This document shows, piece by piece, positions 9,622 through 19,439 of a stretch of DNA of 54,102 nucleotides. Position 1 is the first letter of the stretch, and each line of letters opens with the position of its first letter. The DNA comes from Draconibacterium orientale (lineage in GTDB: Bacteria; Bacteroidota; Bacteroidia; Bacteroidales; FEN-979). Location: contig DYSO01000005.1 in assembly GCA_020718225.1 (NCBI GenBank), positions 1 through 54,102 of the forward strand. The letters run 5' to 3'. The translations under genes were made by a program, and so were the position numbers. The notes beneath the pieces are model-generated. The model did no database searches and had not been told where the DNA came from. It saw only the letters and a list, made by a program, of their open reading frames with translations.

Positions 9622-11919
9622 ATGAAAATGTACCTGAAAGCGGTGTTTTTTATTATTGTCATTATCCTGACAGGATGTGGACATAAAGAGGTCCAGATCA
9701 CCAACCTCGACATGCTGAAAGGGGGCAAAACTTTTGCCGTACCTACCGGGACTGCGGCCGACCAGTTTGTACTGAAAAAATTTCCGGATGCCAAAATCGA
9801 GTATTACAACAGTGTGCTCGATTGCGCTATGGCCGTCAGGGATGGCAAAGCTGATGCCGTGGTTTACGACCTGCCTGTTTTAAAAAATATTTCCGGAAAG
9901 AACGAAGGACTATTAATCTTGCCTGAATTGTTATTTGACGATCAGTATGGTTTCGCAGTGCAGATGCATGACACGGCACTAAAAACTACCATGGACAAGG
10001 TACTGGCTGAGCTGAAGGCAGATGGCACTTACGATGACATGCAAAAACGCTGGTTTCCCGAACACGGAAGCCCGTCGCCCATGCCGGAGATCAAACTCAC
10101 CGGCGAGAATGGGGCGCTTAAATTCGGTACGGCCGCAGTGACCGAACCCATGACGTTTGTGGATGGCAGTCAGAAAATGGCAGGATTCGATATTGAATAT
10201 GCCACCTATATTGCAAAAAAACTTGGGAAACAGATCGAAATTGTCGACATGGAATTTGGGGCTATGATCCCGGCCCTGATGTCGGGAAAAGTGGACATGA
10301 TCGGCGCCGGAATCTCCATCACCGAAGAGAGGGCCAAAAGCGTGCTTTTTTCACAAAGCTACTATCCAAGTGGCCTGGCAGCCGGTGTTAAAGATGTTTC
10401 GAAAGGTGTTTCTGAAGAAACGCCCGAAGAAAGCGGCGCGAAGATGAAATCCATCGAAGATATAAAAACGAAAAGAATCGGTGTATTGTTAGGCAGCATC
10501 CATGATTCCTACGTAACCCGCACCTTTCCGGGGGCCACGATACTACAGTATCAGAACCTTTCCGATATGCTGTTTGGCCTGAATACAGATAAGGCTGATG
10601 TCGCGTTTATGGATCACACGGGGCTAAAGGATATTTTCAGCAAAAACCCGGAGTTGGGTGTTCTGGCTGAAAATGTTTTTGCCGTCGACATCGCGGCCGG
10701 ATTCAACCAGAAAAACGACTCCCTCCGCCTGCAATTTAATACCTTCCTTAAAGAAATCAGGAGCAACGGCGTATACAAGGATATGGAAGATCGCTGGATA
10801 ACCAAAGGATTGACTGAAATGCCGGTAATTACTGGCCCCAAAGCGAACGGGGAGCTCCGGGTGGGTATTGTCAGCGACCTGGGATTACCAACAACCATCA
10901 TCCAGGACGGACGCCTGATAGGATTTGATATTGAACTCGGCCAACGGTTTGCTGCTTATACCGGTAAAGAATATGTGCCGGTCGATTTACAATTTGCAGC
11001 AATGTTAGCCTCTGTTTCAACCGACAAAATCGATATAATTACCAGTTCGTTAATGATCACCGAAGAACGAAAGAAACAAATTGATTTTTCCGATCCCTAT
11101 TACAATTCGGGGGTGAGCATTATTGCAAAACAAAACAACATCGACCGGCCATTTGCCATGAACGACAATAAGGCAGGTGGCGGAAATGAATCCGGAATCC
11201 GGGAAAAAACAATTTTCAGGACCATTTCAGACAGTTTTTACAACAACATTATCCTGGAAAAACGTTACCTGCACATCTTCGATGGATTGGCCGTGACCAT
11301 AATCATTTCGATACTGGCTGCCTTCCTGGGTACCCTGATCGGAGCCCTGGTTTGCTACATGCGGATGTCGAAAACCAGATTTCTTTCCGAGTTGGCTAAA
11401 ATCTATATATGGCTGTTGCGCGGGACTCCGGTGCTGGTTCTGCTCATGATTATTTATTATGTGGTATTTGCCTCGGTAAATATCGACCCGGTCGTCGTGG
11501 CTGTGATTGCCTTTGGACTGAACTTTGGCGCCTATGTTTCCGAAATGTTCCGGACTTCCATAGAAAGTATCGACAAGGGGCAGACGGAAGCTGCTACGGC
11601 GGGAGGATTTACAAAGATCCAAACCTTCGGCTTAATCATTCTGCCACAAGCATTGCGCAGCATCTTACCGGTATATAAGGGAGAATTCATTTCCCTGATT
11701 AAAATGACATCCATTGTGGGTTACATCGCCGTACAGGATCTCACCAAGGCCAGTGATATCATCCGCAGCCGTACCTTCGATGCCTTCTTTCCGCTCATCA
11801 TGGTTGCTGTGATCTATTTGTTCCTTGCCTGGTTGCTGTCGTGGGCTCTTGGTTTTATCGAAATCTCTGCAGATCCTAAAAGAAAACGCGCTAAAATAAT
11901 GAGGAGGATAGCCGGATGA
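9622..11919 (+). CDS. fused amino-acid ABC transporter substrate-binding/permease protein
   Basis: This is a polar amino-acid (GlnHP-type) importer with receptor and membrane channel in one chain. I chose the start at 9622 over the upstream ATG at 9562 because it gives a lipoprotein signal with lipobox ILTGC (Cys19); this makes 765 residues. The receptor region is unusual. A C-terminal half of an SBP_bac_3 domain comes first (about 27-146), then a complete domain (166-395), then an N-terminal half only (410-504). The HisM/GlnP-type permease follows (about 550-745, several transmembrane helices, EAA loop about 656-683). The motifs FDIE and SITEER/MITEER in the two N-halves show their common origin. 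The next gene, its ATPase, starts in an ATGA overlap at 11916. Substrate is unknown; a polar amino acid such as glutamine is likely. Confidence 0.9.
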   Translation: MKMYLKAVFFIIVIILTGCGHKEVQITNLDMLKGGKTFAVPTGTAADQFVLKKFPDAKIEYYNSVLDCAMAVRDGKADAVVYDLPVLKNISGKNEGLLILPELLFDDQYGFAVQMHDTALKTTMDKVLAELKADGTYDDMQKRWFPEHGSPSPMPEIKLTGENGALKFGTAAVTEPMTFVDGSQKMAGFDIEYATYIAKKLGKQIEIVDMEFGAMIPALMSGKVDMIGAGISITEERAKSVLFSQSYYPSGLAAGVKDVSKGVSEETPEESGAKMKSIEDIKTKRIGVLLGSIHDSYVTRTFPGATILQYQNLSDMLFGLNTDKADVAFMDHTGLKDIFSKNPELGVLAENVFAVDIAAGFNQKNDSLRLQFNTFLKEIRSNGVYKDMEDRWITKGLTEMPVITGPKANGELRVGIVSDLGLPTTIIQDGRLIGFDIELGQRFAAYTGKEYVPVDLQFAAMLASVSTDKIDIITSSLMITEERKKQIDFSDPYYNSGVSIIAKQNNIDRPFAMNDNKAGGGNESGIREKTIFRTISDSFYNNIILEKRYLHIFDGLAVTIIISILAAFLGTLIGALVCYMRMSKTRFLSELAKIYIWLLRGTPVLVLLMIIYYVVFASVNIDPVVVAVIAFGLNFGAYVSEMFRTSIESIDKGQTEAATAGGFTKIQTFGLIILPQALRSILPVYKGEFISLIKMTSIVGYIAVQDLTKASDIIRSRTFDAFFPLIMVAVIYLFLAWLLSWALGFIEISADPKRKRAKIMRRIAG

Positions 11920-13001
11920 TCAAAGTAAGAAACCTCTCAAAACATTTTGGGAACCTGGTCGTGCTGAAGGACATCAGCGCTGATATCCGGAAAGGGGAAG
12001 TCATTTCCGTCATTGGTCCGTCAGGTACCGGGAAAAGTACCTTTCTCCGCTGCCTGAACCTGCTTGAAACCCCAACCGGGGGAACCATCTTCATCGATGA
12101 TGTCCCGCTGCTTGATAAACGTACCAACGTTTCAAAACTTCGCCAGAAGATGGGGATGGTTTTTCAATCCTTTAACCTTTATGCACACCTTTCGGTAATC
12201 GAAAATCTGACCATCGGCCCGGTTAAATTGCTTGGGAAACAACGGGCCGAAGCAGATGCAAAAGCGATGGAGCTTTTAAAAGTGGTCGGATTGGCCGAAA
12301 AAGCCGGGAGCTTCCCCGATGAACTGTCGGGCGGGCAGAAACAGCGGGTTGCCATTGCCCGTTGCATGGCCATGGACCCGGAAATCCTGCTTTTTGACGA
12401 ACCTACTTCGGCGCTCGACCCAACCATGGTCAGCGAAGTACTGGCCGTGATCCGACGGCTGTCACGCGAAGGGATGACCATGATCATTGTGACCCATGAA
12501 ATGGAATTTGCCAGAAATATATCGGACCGGATTTTTTACATGGACGAAGGCGTAATTTATGAAGAGGGAACCCCCCAACAAATTTTCGACCATCCGCAGA
12601 AAGAAAAAACCAGGGCATTCATCCACCGGGTACGCAGCCTGAATTTCCATATCAGCAGCAGCAATTACGACCTCTATGCCATGCAGGGAGAGATGGAACT
12701 GTTCTGCGAAAAGCACATGCTCCCTAAAAAAGTGACGGGTTATGTGGTTCATATCACCGAAGAACTCCTGGGAATCCAGACCGATTTTTCCGATATAAAA
12801 CTGAACCTCTCCTATACTGAAAAAGAGGGCGATGTACAACTGGTTTGCGAAAGCGCAGGTATTCCTGAAAATCCGCTGAAAACGGAATTGCTCGAAGAGG
12901 ACATTGCATTGAAACTCATCCTCGGAAGGTGCAAAAGCGTCAATTATACATATACTGACGGTAAAAATGTTTTGGCGCTCAGGATCAAAGGGGAGTCATG
13001 A
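11916..13001 (+). CDS. amino-acid ABC transporter ATP-binding protein with C-terminal extension
   Basis: This is a GlnQ-type ATPase that powers the importer encoded just upstream. The first 235 or so residues are a standard ATPase: Walker [10 protein letters not shown] (about 34-42), Q-loop, signature [12 protein letters not shown], Walker B LLFDEP and the H-loop histidine in VTHE. The family is normally about 240 residues, but this protein has 361. The extra 120 or so residues contain a pattern like the small HATPase (RsbW/GHKL) fold: HITEELLG where the EaltN-type helix would lie, then [10 protein letters not shown] as a degenerate D-G-P loop, then a helix and a final strand pair. The key Asn and Asp residues of an active kinase are not clearly present, so a regulatory or binding role is my inference. 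The start overlaps the preceding stop. Confidence 0.92.
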   Translation: MIKVRNLSKHFGNLVVLKDISADIRKGEVISVIGPSGTGKSTFLRCLNLLETPTGGTIFIDDVPLLDKRTNVSKLRQKMGMVFQSFNLYAHLSVIENLTIGPVKLLGKQRAEADAKAMELLKVVGLAEKAGSFPDELSGGQKQRVAIARCMAMDPEILLFDEPTSALDPTMVSEVLAVIRRLSREGMTMIIVTHEMEFARNISDRIFYMDEGVIYEEGTPQQIFDHPQKEKTRAFIHRVRSLNFHISSSNYDLYAMQGEMELFCEKHMLPKKVTGYVVHITEELLGIQTDFSDIKLNLSYTEKEGDVQLVCESAGIPENPLKTELLEEDIALKLILGRCKSVNYTYTDGKNVLALRIKGES

Positions 13002-13013
13002 TCATCTTTCAAC

Positions 13014-13021
13014 TATCTTTG
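13014..13021 (+). promoter_or_regulatory. Bacteroidota -7 promoter element
   Basis: TATCTTTG matches the Bacteroidota -7 consensus TAnnTTTG and lies 18 bases before the ATG of the epimerase gene at 13040. No good -33 TTTG was found at the usual 19-21 base spacing. It suggests that the epimerase gene is transcribed separately from the ABC transporter. Confidence 0.5.
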
Positions 13022-13039
13022 CGACTTTAAATCAAACCT

Positions 13040-14050
13040 ATGATTCTTGTAACCGGAGGTACAGGTCTGCTGGGCTCCCATTTACTTCTCAATCTTGTTC
13101 AGTCAGGCAAACCTGTTCGTGCCATCAAACGCGCATCCAGCGATACCCGCATGGTTTCCGGAATCTTTTCCTATTACACTCCCAATCCTGAAGAACTTGC
13201 CGGGAAAATTCAATGGGTGGATGCCGATCTTATGGATTTTGGGGCTGTTGAAGATGCCCTTGAAGGAATAACCGAAATTTATCATGCCGCGGCAATAGTC
13301 TCTTTTTATCCGAAAGACCACAAAGCCATGTTGAAGGTCAACATCGAAGGAACGGCAAATTTAGTGAACCAGGCCATCGGCCATCAAGTTGGGAAATTTT
13401 GTTACGTCAGTTCGGTAGCTACCCTGGGCAGGGCCGAAAACGATGGTCTTTCAACGGAAGAAACCTACTGGGTCCCATCCCGGAAAAACTCGGTTTACAG
13501 CATCAGTAAATATGGAGCTGAACGCGAAGTCTGGCGTGGTATGGAAGAAGGCCTCCGGGCCGTGATTGTCAGTCCTTCCGTTATTCTGGGACCGGGATTC
13601 TGGAACGATAACTCCGGATTGTTCCGCCTGGTTTGGGAGGGGTTGAAATATTACACAAACGGGGTAAACGGTTATGTGGATGCACGCGATGTTTCACAGG
13701 CAATGGTTGGGTTGATGGACAATAACCTCTTCGGTCAGCGTTTCATTTGCTCTTCGGAAAATCTTACGTACCGGGATTTTTTTAGCACGATCGCAAAACA
13801 CCTGCATAAGCCGGCGCCTTCGGTTAATGTCCCCATGGCGCTCACATCCATTGCCTGGCGTGTGGAGGCAGTACGGGCTTTTCTGACGGGGTCAAAACCC
13901 GAAGTGACCCGTGAAATGGCCATAACCACCACTCAGCATTACACCTATTCCAATGAGAAAATAAAAAGAACCATCGATTTCAAATTCAGGTCGATAGAGG
14001 AATCGATAGGGGAGATTTGTGGTTTTTTCCTGAAGGACCATGTAAGATGA
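13040..14050 (+). CDS. NAD(P)-dependent epimerase/dehydratase or dihydroflavonol-reductase-like protein
   Basis: This is an extended short-chain dehydrogenase of 336 residues. The N-terminal Rossmann motif TGGTGLLGSH (about residues 5-14) binds NAD(P), and the catalytic pair is in YSISK (about residues 155-159), with a serine-rich strand SSVATLG upstream. It resembles 3-beta-hydroxysteroid dehydrogenase/dihydroflavonol-4-reductase-type enzymes often annotated as nucleoside-diphosphate-sugar epimerases. The real substrate cannot be read from the sequence. The gene has its own -7 element and ends 13 bases before the convergent methyltransferase gene. Confidence 0.85.
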   Translation: MILVTGGTGLLGSHLLLNLVQSGKPVRAIKRASSDTRMVSGIFSYYTPNPEELAGKIQWVDADLMDFGAVEDALEGITEIYHAAAIVSFYPKDHKAMLKVNIEGTANLVNQAIGHQVGKFCYVSSVATLGRAENDGLSTEETYWVPSRKNSVYSISKYGAEREVWRGMEEGLRAVIVSPSVILGPGFWNDNSGLFRLVWEGLKYYTNGVNGYVDARDVSQAMVGLMDNNLFGQRFICSSENLTYRDFFSTIAKHLHKPAPSVNVPMALTSIAWRVEAVRAFLTGSKPEVTREMAITTTQHYTYSNEKIKRTIDFKFRSIEESIGEICGFFLKDHVR

Positions 14051-14063
14051 TGGCGACCGGTTG

Positions 14064-14912
14064 TCAGGTTGTCCCGAAATACCTGAATTGACTTCTCAGA
14101 CTTCCGGCTACATCGGAAAATTCGATCTCTTTTTCAAACTCAACCATCAGATGGCTGTCAACCAGGATGCGTGGATTTACAGACAATCTGAAAATTTCAC
14201 GATAGGTTTTTTTTCTTAACAGACCATCTGATCCGTTCCCTTTGCGGATATTTTTTTGATATGTGATGGCATTGGATATAACGATAAAAGGATAAAAGAA
14301 AGGAAAGAGGATCACCGATGTGCTTTTTATCCGGGTGGGATGGATTTTTTTAATTTGAAAACCGGACAGTTTTGCCTGGGCCCTTAATTTTTGAATGCCG
14401 GTTAAAAAAAGATGGCCGTAATAAATTTCGGGGGTAATATCCTGATCCGACATCCAGATACTGTCAATTTCATTGGGGGGCATGAGTGTGTTGAACCGTT
14501 CGCTCTCGCTCAGTAAATAGCTGAGTTTTGCCCGGAGATTTGAATAATTGGGCGTTGTAATGATCAATTTCCCCATTGGTTTTAAAACCCGGTTAAACTC
14601 CCTGAGGGCGGCCAGTTGATTGGCAAAGTGTTCAATCCCTTCCTGACAGATCAGGGCATCGGCTATGTGGTCTGGGAGCGGTATCCCATCAGAGATATTG
14701 GCACGTTGGCAACGCATACCCCGGACCTGAAAATACTCAGGAAACAGGTCAAAGGCCATGGGCCGGGCCCCGATCTCTAAAAGAATTTTGGAAGTGATTC
14801 CATTCCCGGCCGGAAAATCAACAACCATACGATCTTCAAAATGTTTCCGGTTCAGCAACAAAAACTGTTTGACAAAGTATTTGATACTCTTTCTATCGTC
14901 TTCGTAAGTCAT
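14064..14912 (-). CDS. class I SAM-dependent methyltransferase
   Basis: This 282-residue protein has a class I methyltransferase core. Motif I is VVDFPAGNG (about residues 30-38, a variant of DxGxGxG), the acidic strand end is FDLFPEYF, and post-motif residues ICQEGIEHF precede the motif GKLIITTPN. This matches the Methyltransf_11/23 type seen in small-molecule, lipid or glycan methylation. The C-terminal 100 residues, after the core, have hydrophobic stretches (FPFFYPFIVISN) that may touch the membrane. It lies 10 bases downstream of the MltF-like gene on the same strand, so the two are probably co-transcribed. Substrate unknown. Confidence 0.8.
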   Translation of the reverse strand: MTYEDDRKSIKYFVKQFLLLNRKHFEDRMVVDFPAGNGITSKILLEIGARPMAFDLFPEYFQVRGMRCQRANISDGIPLPDHIADALICQEGIEHFANQLAALREFNRVLKPMGKLIITTPNYSNLRAKLSYLLSESERFNTLMPPNEIDSIWMSDQDITPEIYYGHLFLTGIQKLRAQAKLSGFQIKKIHPTRIKSTSVILFPFFYPFIVISNAITYQKNIRKGNGSDGLLRKKTYREIFRLSVNPRILVDSHLMVEFEKEIEFSDVAGSLRSQFRYFGTT

Positions 14913-14922
14913 TGTTGTTGAT

Positions 14923-16344
14923 TTATCGGATCAGGTTCCGGTAATGATAAAAACGGGTAACGATGTCATCCACAAATCCTTCCGTCTTATAATCCGGAAA
15001 AAATGTTCCCACACTATCGGGGTTAGCCATTGGGTTGCTTTTTGATCGTCGTAATAAATAGTAATCAACGTGCCGGTTCCATTTCCCTTTGTCCCTGCCG
15101 TATTTCTCCGCTTTTTCACGGGCAGCCATTACCCTTCCGAGTCCTACATTGTAAGAGGCTAACACAAAATAGACCCGTTCCCGGGGGTCAATAATGTCTT
15201 TGGGAAGTTGTTTGTCAAGGTATTGGAGATACTTAACGCCAGCTTCAATCTGCCGCGCCGGTGGAGAAAGACTGTCAATGCCATATTTAACTGCTGTTTC
15301 CGGCATCAGCTGCATCAGTCCGCTTGCGTTTCGGGTCGAAACCTGTCCGGGTCTGAAATTGGATTCTTCATACACCAGGGAGGCAATCAACCTCCAATCC
15401 CAGTTGATCCGTTTGCTTTGTTCGTGCAGAATATCGTCGTAGGGGGAAAGACGGTTGCTGTTGACCGAAAAATAATTGCTTCTTAGTAAATTTACAATAC
15501 GCTGGTTGTTAAAATAATCAAGATAGATTTTTTTTAATTTCCCCGAAGATTTATATTCCCCAAGCCATTTGTTGATTTCAGCAAGCAGTGAATCGGAGGC
15601 ATGGCCCACACCCCAACCATAACTGTAATGTGGGAAAGCAATCAGGGAGATATCAATATTTTGATAATACCGTTTGTAAACCATGGCAACATTTTCCTGG
15701 CATATGGCATAACGGATTTTACCTTCGGAAACCAACCGGATCAAATCTTCCTGACTGAATATTGCAGATTCCCGGAGTATTGCCTTCTTTTTTGTCGCCT
15801 TATAAATCGAGTGATAGATGGATGCGAAAAAAGGATTTTGTCTGACATGGAGCGTATCGGAAGGGAAATCGTTCAACGATTTTACATAAGCAGTGTCGTC
15901 CTTGTTTTTACCGGATGCTTTTTGCTGAACAAGTGCCAGCCGGGTTTCCCCGAAGGGCATTGAAAAAGACACAAGGCTATTTCCTTCTGTAGTTATGGGA
16001 AGGTTCAGGGCAATCAGGTCGGCAGCATTGTTTTTCAGATAATAGTTGAGCGTCGGAATGCTTTTGCTGGAAATGATTTTCAGCGGGACCCCCAAATACC
16101 GGGCAAAAGTTTCCAGCAAAATCAGTTGATATCCCATCGGTTCACCACGATATATAAAGTAATTCAGGGTGTTCTCGTCCGTTAAGGCAATCAGGTAGCC
16201 CCTTTCCCTGATCCGGTGAAAAGCATCCTTTTTCTCCGCTTCACGGTAGTATAAAGAGTGGGTTATATAAACAGCAATGGCAAGAAGGGCCACGCCCATC
16301 AGGATGGCCCTGAATCTGTGAATGAATTGTGATATTTTTTTCAA
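14923..16344 (-). CDS. mltF: MltF-like membrane-bound lytic murein transglycosylase
   Basis: This is a periplasmic enzyme that cleaves glycan strands of peptidoglycan to 1,6-anhydro products. The 473 residues comprise an N-terminal membrane anchor (about 14-30), an SBP_bac_3-like regulatory domain (about 40-275), and a lytic transglycosylase (SLT) domain with the catalytic glutamate in YEESNF (about residue 317), followed by ASGLMQLMP and ASYNVGLGR. This is the MltF architecture, in which the binding domain senses muropeptides. The start codon read here is TTG at 16344 (TTG AAA AAA). An ATG 15 codons later would remove part of the region before the anchor. It lies 7 bases after the efflux permease gene and may be read with it. 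Confidence 0.88.
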   Translation of the reverse strand: MKKISQFIHRFRAILMGVALLAIAVYITHSLYYREAEKKDAFHRIRERGYLIALTDENTLNYFIYRGEPMGYQLILLETFARYLGVPLKIISSKSIPTLNYYLKNNAADLIALNLPITTEGNSLVSFSMPFGETRLALVQQKASGKNKDDTAYVKSLNDFPSDTLHVRQNPFFASIYHSIYKATKKKAILRESAIFSQEDLIRLVSEGKIRYAICQENVAMVYKRYYQNIDISLIAFPHYSYGWGVGHASDSLLAEINKWLGEYKSSGKLKKIYLDYFNNQRIVNLLRSNYFSVNSNRLSPYDDILHEQSKRINWDWRLIASLVYEESNFRPGQVSTRNASGLMQLMPETAVKYGIDSLSPPARQIEAGVKYLQYLDKQLPKDIIDPRERVYFVLASYNVGLGRVMAAREKAEKYGRDKGKWNRHVDYYLLRRSKSNPMANPDSVGTFFPDYKTEGFVDDIVTRFYHYRNLIR

Positions 16345-16351
16345 TATATTG

Positions 16352-17470
16352 TTATGCTACTTTTCTGTATCTCCAAATGGCCAGATTTACAATGAAGAAT
16401 GCGTAAATTACCAGGGCCCAGAAATGGCGGCTGATATCGGCAAATGTTGACCCCTTCAGCAATACCATCCGCATAATCTTGATAAAATACATCAAGGGGT
16501 TCAATTTATCCAATGTTTGCGCCCATTGCGGCATGCTCTCAATGGAAGTGAACAAGCCGCTCATCAGAATGAATACCACCATGAAAAAGAACGAAATAAG
16601 CATCGACTGCTGTTGGGTATGTGAAATTGTGGATATGAGCAGTCCGAATGCCAAAATTACAAAAAGATATACAGCTGCCGATAAAAAAATGAGCCAAAGG
16701 TTTCCTTCGATGGGAATGTTGAAAAGTAATTTACCGATCGTCAGTCCGAAAGCCAGTTCAAAGAGGGAGATAATCCAGAATGGGGCCAGTTTCCCGGTAA
16801 TAAACTGAATTTTTACAATAGGCGTAACATTGATTTGTTCGATGGTACCGATCTCTTTTTCCCTTACAATGTTCATTCCCGATAGCAGGAGCCCGATAAT
16901 GGTTACGAGAAGCACTAAAATTCCCGGGACCATATATGTTTTGTAATTCAGTTCCGGGTTATACCAGTAGCTGTATTCGGTGTGGATGTTTCTCAGGGAC
17001 GATGGAGCTGAATTATTGAAGTTTGCGAGGGCCGTCTGACGGTTGTAGTCAAGCAGGATGATGGTTGAATAAGCATTGATAAGACCGGCAGAAGCTCCGT
17101 TGATGGCATTAATTACAAACTGGGCCCTGGCATGGTTTTCTTTCATCAGGTTTTTTTCAAATCCGGCAGGGATGTTCAGGATCAGGTCAACCTTACCCTG
17201 TTGCATCTGGTTCATAGCTTCCTGGTACGAAAAGGAGAATTGCTTTATCTGATAAAAAGGGGATCCTTCAAATTTTCGGATCAATCCCCTTGATGTGGCA
17301 GAAAGATCGAGATCGACGACCGACATCCGGATGTGTTTCATTTCGAAGGTAGCGGCATTCACCAGGATAATGAGCTGAACAATGGGGACAAGAAAAATAA
17401 TCGGTAACATGGCTTTATCCCTGAAAACCTGTAGAAATTCCTTTTGGATGATATACCGGATTGTTCTCAT
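16352..17470 (-). CDS. ABC-2 type permease, YbhR/YbhS-like (distal)
   Basis: This is the second membrane subunit of the efflux ABC transporter. Its 372 residues have one N-terminal helix (about 20-40), a large periplasmic domain (about 45-170), and a C-terminal block of about five helices, which is the ABC2_membrane_3 layout. The EKEIGTIEQINVTPI segment is the coupling region conserved in this family. Its ATG overlaps the stop of the partner permease gene (TGATG at 17468-17472). It is the last clear gene of the TetR-led operon. Confidence 0.9.
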   Translation of the reverse strand: MRTIRYIIQKEFLQVFRDKAMLPIIFLVPIVQLIILVNAATFEMKHIRMSVVDLDLSATSRGLIRKFEGSPFYQIKQFSFSYQEAMNQMQQGKVDLILNIPAGFEKNLMKENHARAQFVINAINGASAGLINAYSTIILLDYNRQTALANFNNSAPSSLRNIHTEYSYWYNPELNYKTYMVPGILVLLVTIIGLLLSGMNIVREKEIGTIEQINVTPIVKIQFITGKLAPFWIISLFELAFGLTIGKLLFNIPIEGNLWLIFLSAAVYLFVILAFGLLISTISHTQQQSMLISFFFMVVFILMSGLFTSIESMPQWAQTLDKLNPLMYFIKIMRMVLLKGSTFADISRHFWALVIYAFFIVNLAIWRYRKVA

Positions 17471-18573
17471 CAGGCCAATCGAATATTGAATTTTTTAACG
17501 CTCAGCATCAGAAAAAAGAGGGTAAACCCCAATAAAATCAAAGTTTCTTGCCAAACACAGGCAAGTCCGTTCCCCTGAAGCATGATGCTTTTAATGATGG
17601 TAATGAAATATTTTGGTGGCATCACATAACAAAAAACCTGTAAAATCCAGGGCATGTTTTCCACCGGGAAGATAAAACCGCTCAATAGAATGGTCGGAAG
17701 CATCAATGCAACCAGAGAGACCATCATGGCGATTTGCTGACTGCTGGTTAGGGTTGAGATCAGTATTCCCAATGAAAGGGCCATGCAGATGTATAAAAAA
17801 CTTTCTGCCAATAACAGGGTAATACTTCCCAGCACAGGTACATGAAAAACCGTATTTCCAAGGACCAGGATAATAATTGCGTCGATAAAAGCCAGAAATA
17901 CGTATGGAAATACTTTCCCGATAATGATTTGAACCGGCCGTAACGGTGAGACCAACAACAATTCCATGGTTCCCAGCTCTTTTTCACGGGTTATCGCCAG
18001 GGAGGTCATCAGCGCTGAGATCAGCATCAGCAACATGGCCATCAATCCCGGGACAAACATATAAACCCCTTTGAGCTCCCCGTTATACATCATGCGCGCC
18101 TGCGGGATGATCTGGTAGGGCACTTTTTCCGAATTGATCGAAATAAGGTAATTGCTGATGATGCCACTGGCATAGTTTACTAAAATATTGGCTGTATTGG
18201 GATCAGAGGCATCCCCGATAATCTGAAGGTGTGCCGTTCCATTTTTTTCCATTTTTTTTGCGAATTCCGGCTCAAAAACAATTGCCAGGCTGACTTCGCC
18301 ATATCGGAAAGCAGACTCAATTTCTGCTATGTTGTTCAGGTTTCGTTCCAGGATAAAATATCCGGACGAAAGGATTTTATCGCTGATCATCCGTGTGACA
18401 ATATCTTTTGACGGATCATAAATGGCAATCCTGGCATCCTTTATTTCGTTGGTAATCACATAACCGAACAACATCAGTTGAACGGCAGGCATGCCAAAAA
18501 GAATCAGCAGGGTGCGGTAATCCCTGAAAATGTGGTAAAATTCTTTAACGACAAATGCCCTGAAACGTTTCAT
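17470..18573 (-). CDS. ABC-2 type permease, YbhS/YbhR-like (proximal)
   Basis: This is the first membrane subunit of the same exporter, with 367 residues and the same topology as the following gene: an N-terminal helix, a periplasmic domain (about 45-165) and five C-terminal helices. The coupling segment is TREKELGTMELLLVSPLRP. The two permeases are clearly paralogous and presumably form a heterodimer, as YbhS and YbhR do in E. coli. The gene follows the second ATPase gene after 52 bases and overlaps the next permease. Confidence 0.9.
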   Translation of the reverse strand: MKRFRAFVVKEFYHIFRDYRTLLILFGMPAVQLMLFGYVITNEIKDARIAIYDPSKDIVTRMISDKILSSGYFILERNLNNIAEIESAFRYGEVSLAIVFEPEFAKKMEKNGTAHLQIIGDASDPNTANILVNYASGIISNYLISINSEKVPYQIIPQARMMYNGELKGVYMFVPGLMAMLLMLISALMTSLAITREKELGTMELLLVSPLRPVQIIIGKVFPYVFLAFIDAIIILVLGNTVFHVPVLGSITLLLAESFLYICMALSLGILISTLTSSQQIAMMVSLVALMLPTILLSGFIFPVENMPWILQVFCYVMPPKYFITIIKSIMLQGNGLACVWQETLILLGFTLFFLMLSVKKFNIRLA

Positions 18574-18625
18574 CCGATTTCTTGTTTTAATGTCCGGTTA
18601 TCGAAGAAACAGCCATGTATAAAAG

Positions 18626-19363
18626 TCATTTTCCGCGTGCTAATTGAATAAAAACATCGTCCATAGTAGAAGCATTGAATTGAAATTTCAATTTTTCGGG
18701 GGTGTCAAGAGCTGCAATCCGCCCATCAACCATGATGGAGACCCGGTCGCAATACTCAGATTCATCCATGTAATGGGTTGTCACAAAAACAGTCGTTCCC
18801 CCGTGCGCCGCTTCATAGATCAAATTCCAGAACTGGCGGCGGGTTATCGGGTCAACGCCTCCGGTAGGCTCATCCAGAAAAACAATTTTGGGGTTGTGGA
18901 GCATGGCCACCGAAAATGCCAGTTTTTGCTTCCACCCCAATGGAATATCCCGGATGAGCTTATCGCGTGCTGCCGATAGATCCAACCGTTCCATCAATGA
19001 TTTTGACCGTTCCGAAATCTCTTTTTTTCGTAAACCGTAAATGCCACCATAAAACCGGATGTTTTCGAAAACCGTCAGGTCATCATACAACGAAAATTTC
19101 TGGCTCATGTACCCGATATTCTGCTTCACCTTTTCCCGTTGCGTATAAATGTTGTAACCGGCAACATTCAGCTCTCCGGAAGTAGGATACCATAAGCCAC
19201 AAAGAATTTTTATGGCCGTGGTTTTTCCAGCCCCGTTTGCGCCTAAAAAACCAAAAATCTCCCCTTTCCGGACCTCAAAAGTTAAATGGTCATTGGCAAC
19301 AAAACTGCCAAACTTCTTGACCAGATCTTTCACAATGATGATATTTTCTGACGAAACAGCCAT
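18626..19363 (-). CDS. ABC transporter ATPase, equivalent of the C-terminal half of YbhF
   Basis: This is a 245-residue ATPase with Walker A GANGAGKTT (about residues 38-46) and Walker B IVFLDEPTGG. Its signature motif is LGWKQK instead of LSGGQ. That same degenerate signature is typical of the second ATPase domain of E. coli YbhF, so it is expected rather than damaged. It forms a pair with the ATPase at 19440-20357. In E. coli the two are one polypeptide; here they are separate genes 76 bases apart. The product should drive export through the two permeases downstream. Confidence 0.9.
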   Translation of the reverse strand: MAVSSENIIIVKDLVKKFGSFVANDHLTFEVRKGEIFGFLGANGAGKTTAIKILCGLWYPTSGELNVAGYNIYTQREKVKQNIGYMSQKFSLYDDLTVFENIRFYGGIYGLRKKEISERSKSLMERLDLSAARDKLIRDIPLGWKQKLAFSVAMLHNPKIVFLDEPTGGVDPITRRQFWNLIYEAAHGGTTVFVTTHYMDESEYCDRVSIMVDGRIAALDTPEKLKFQFNASTMDDVFIQLARGK

Positions 19364-19439
19364 GGAATGGTATGGGGGATGTGAGATTTTGGATATCAGA
19401 TAATGAATTGCCGGGGTGTGTGATGCATCGGTGATATTT

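Noticed and set aside
18626..19363. Broken ABC ATPase because of the LGWKQ signature
   Set aside because: The same variant is known in the second half of YbhF, so it belongs to the family.
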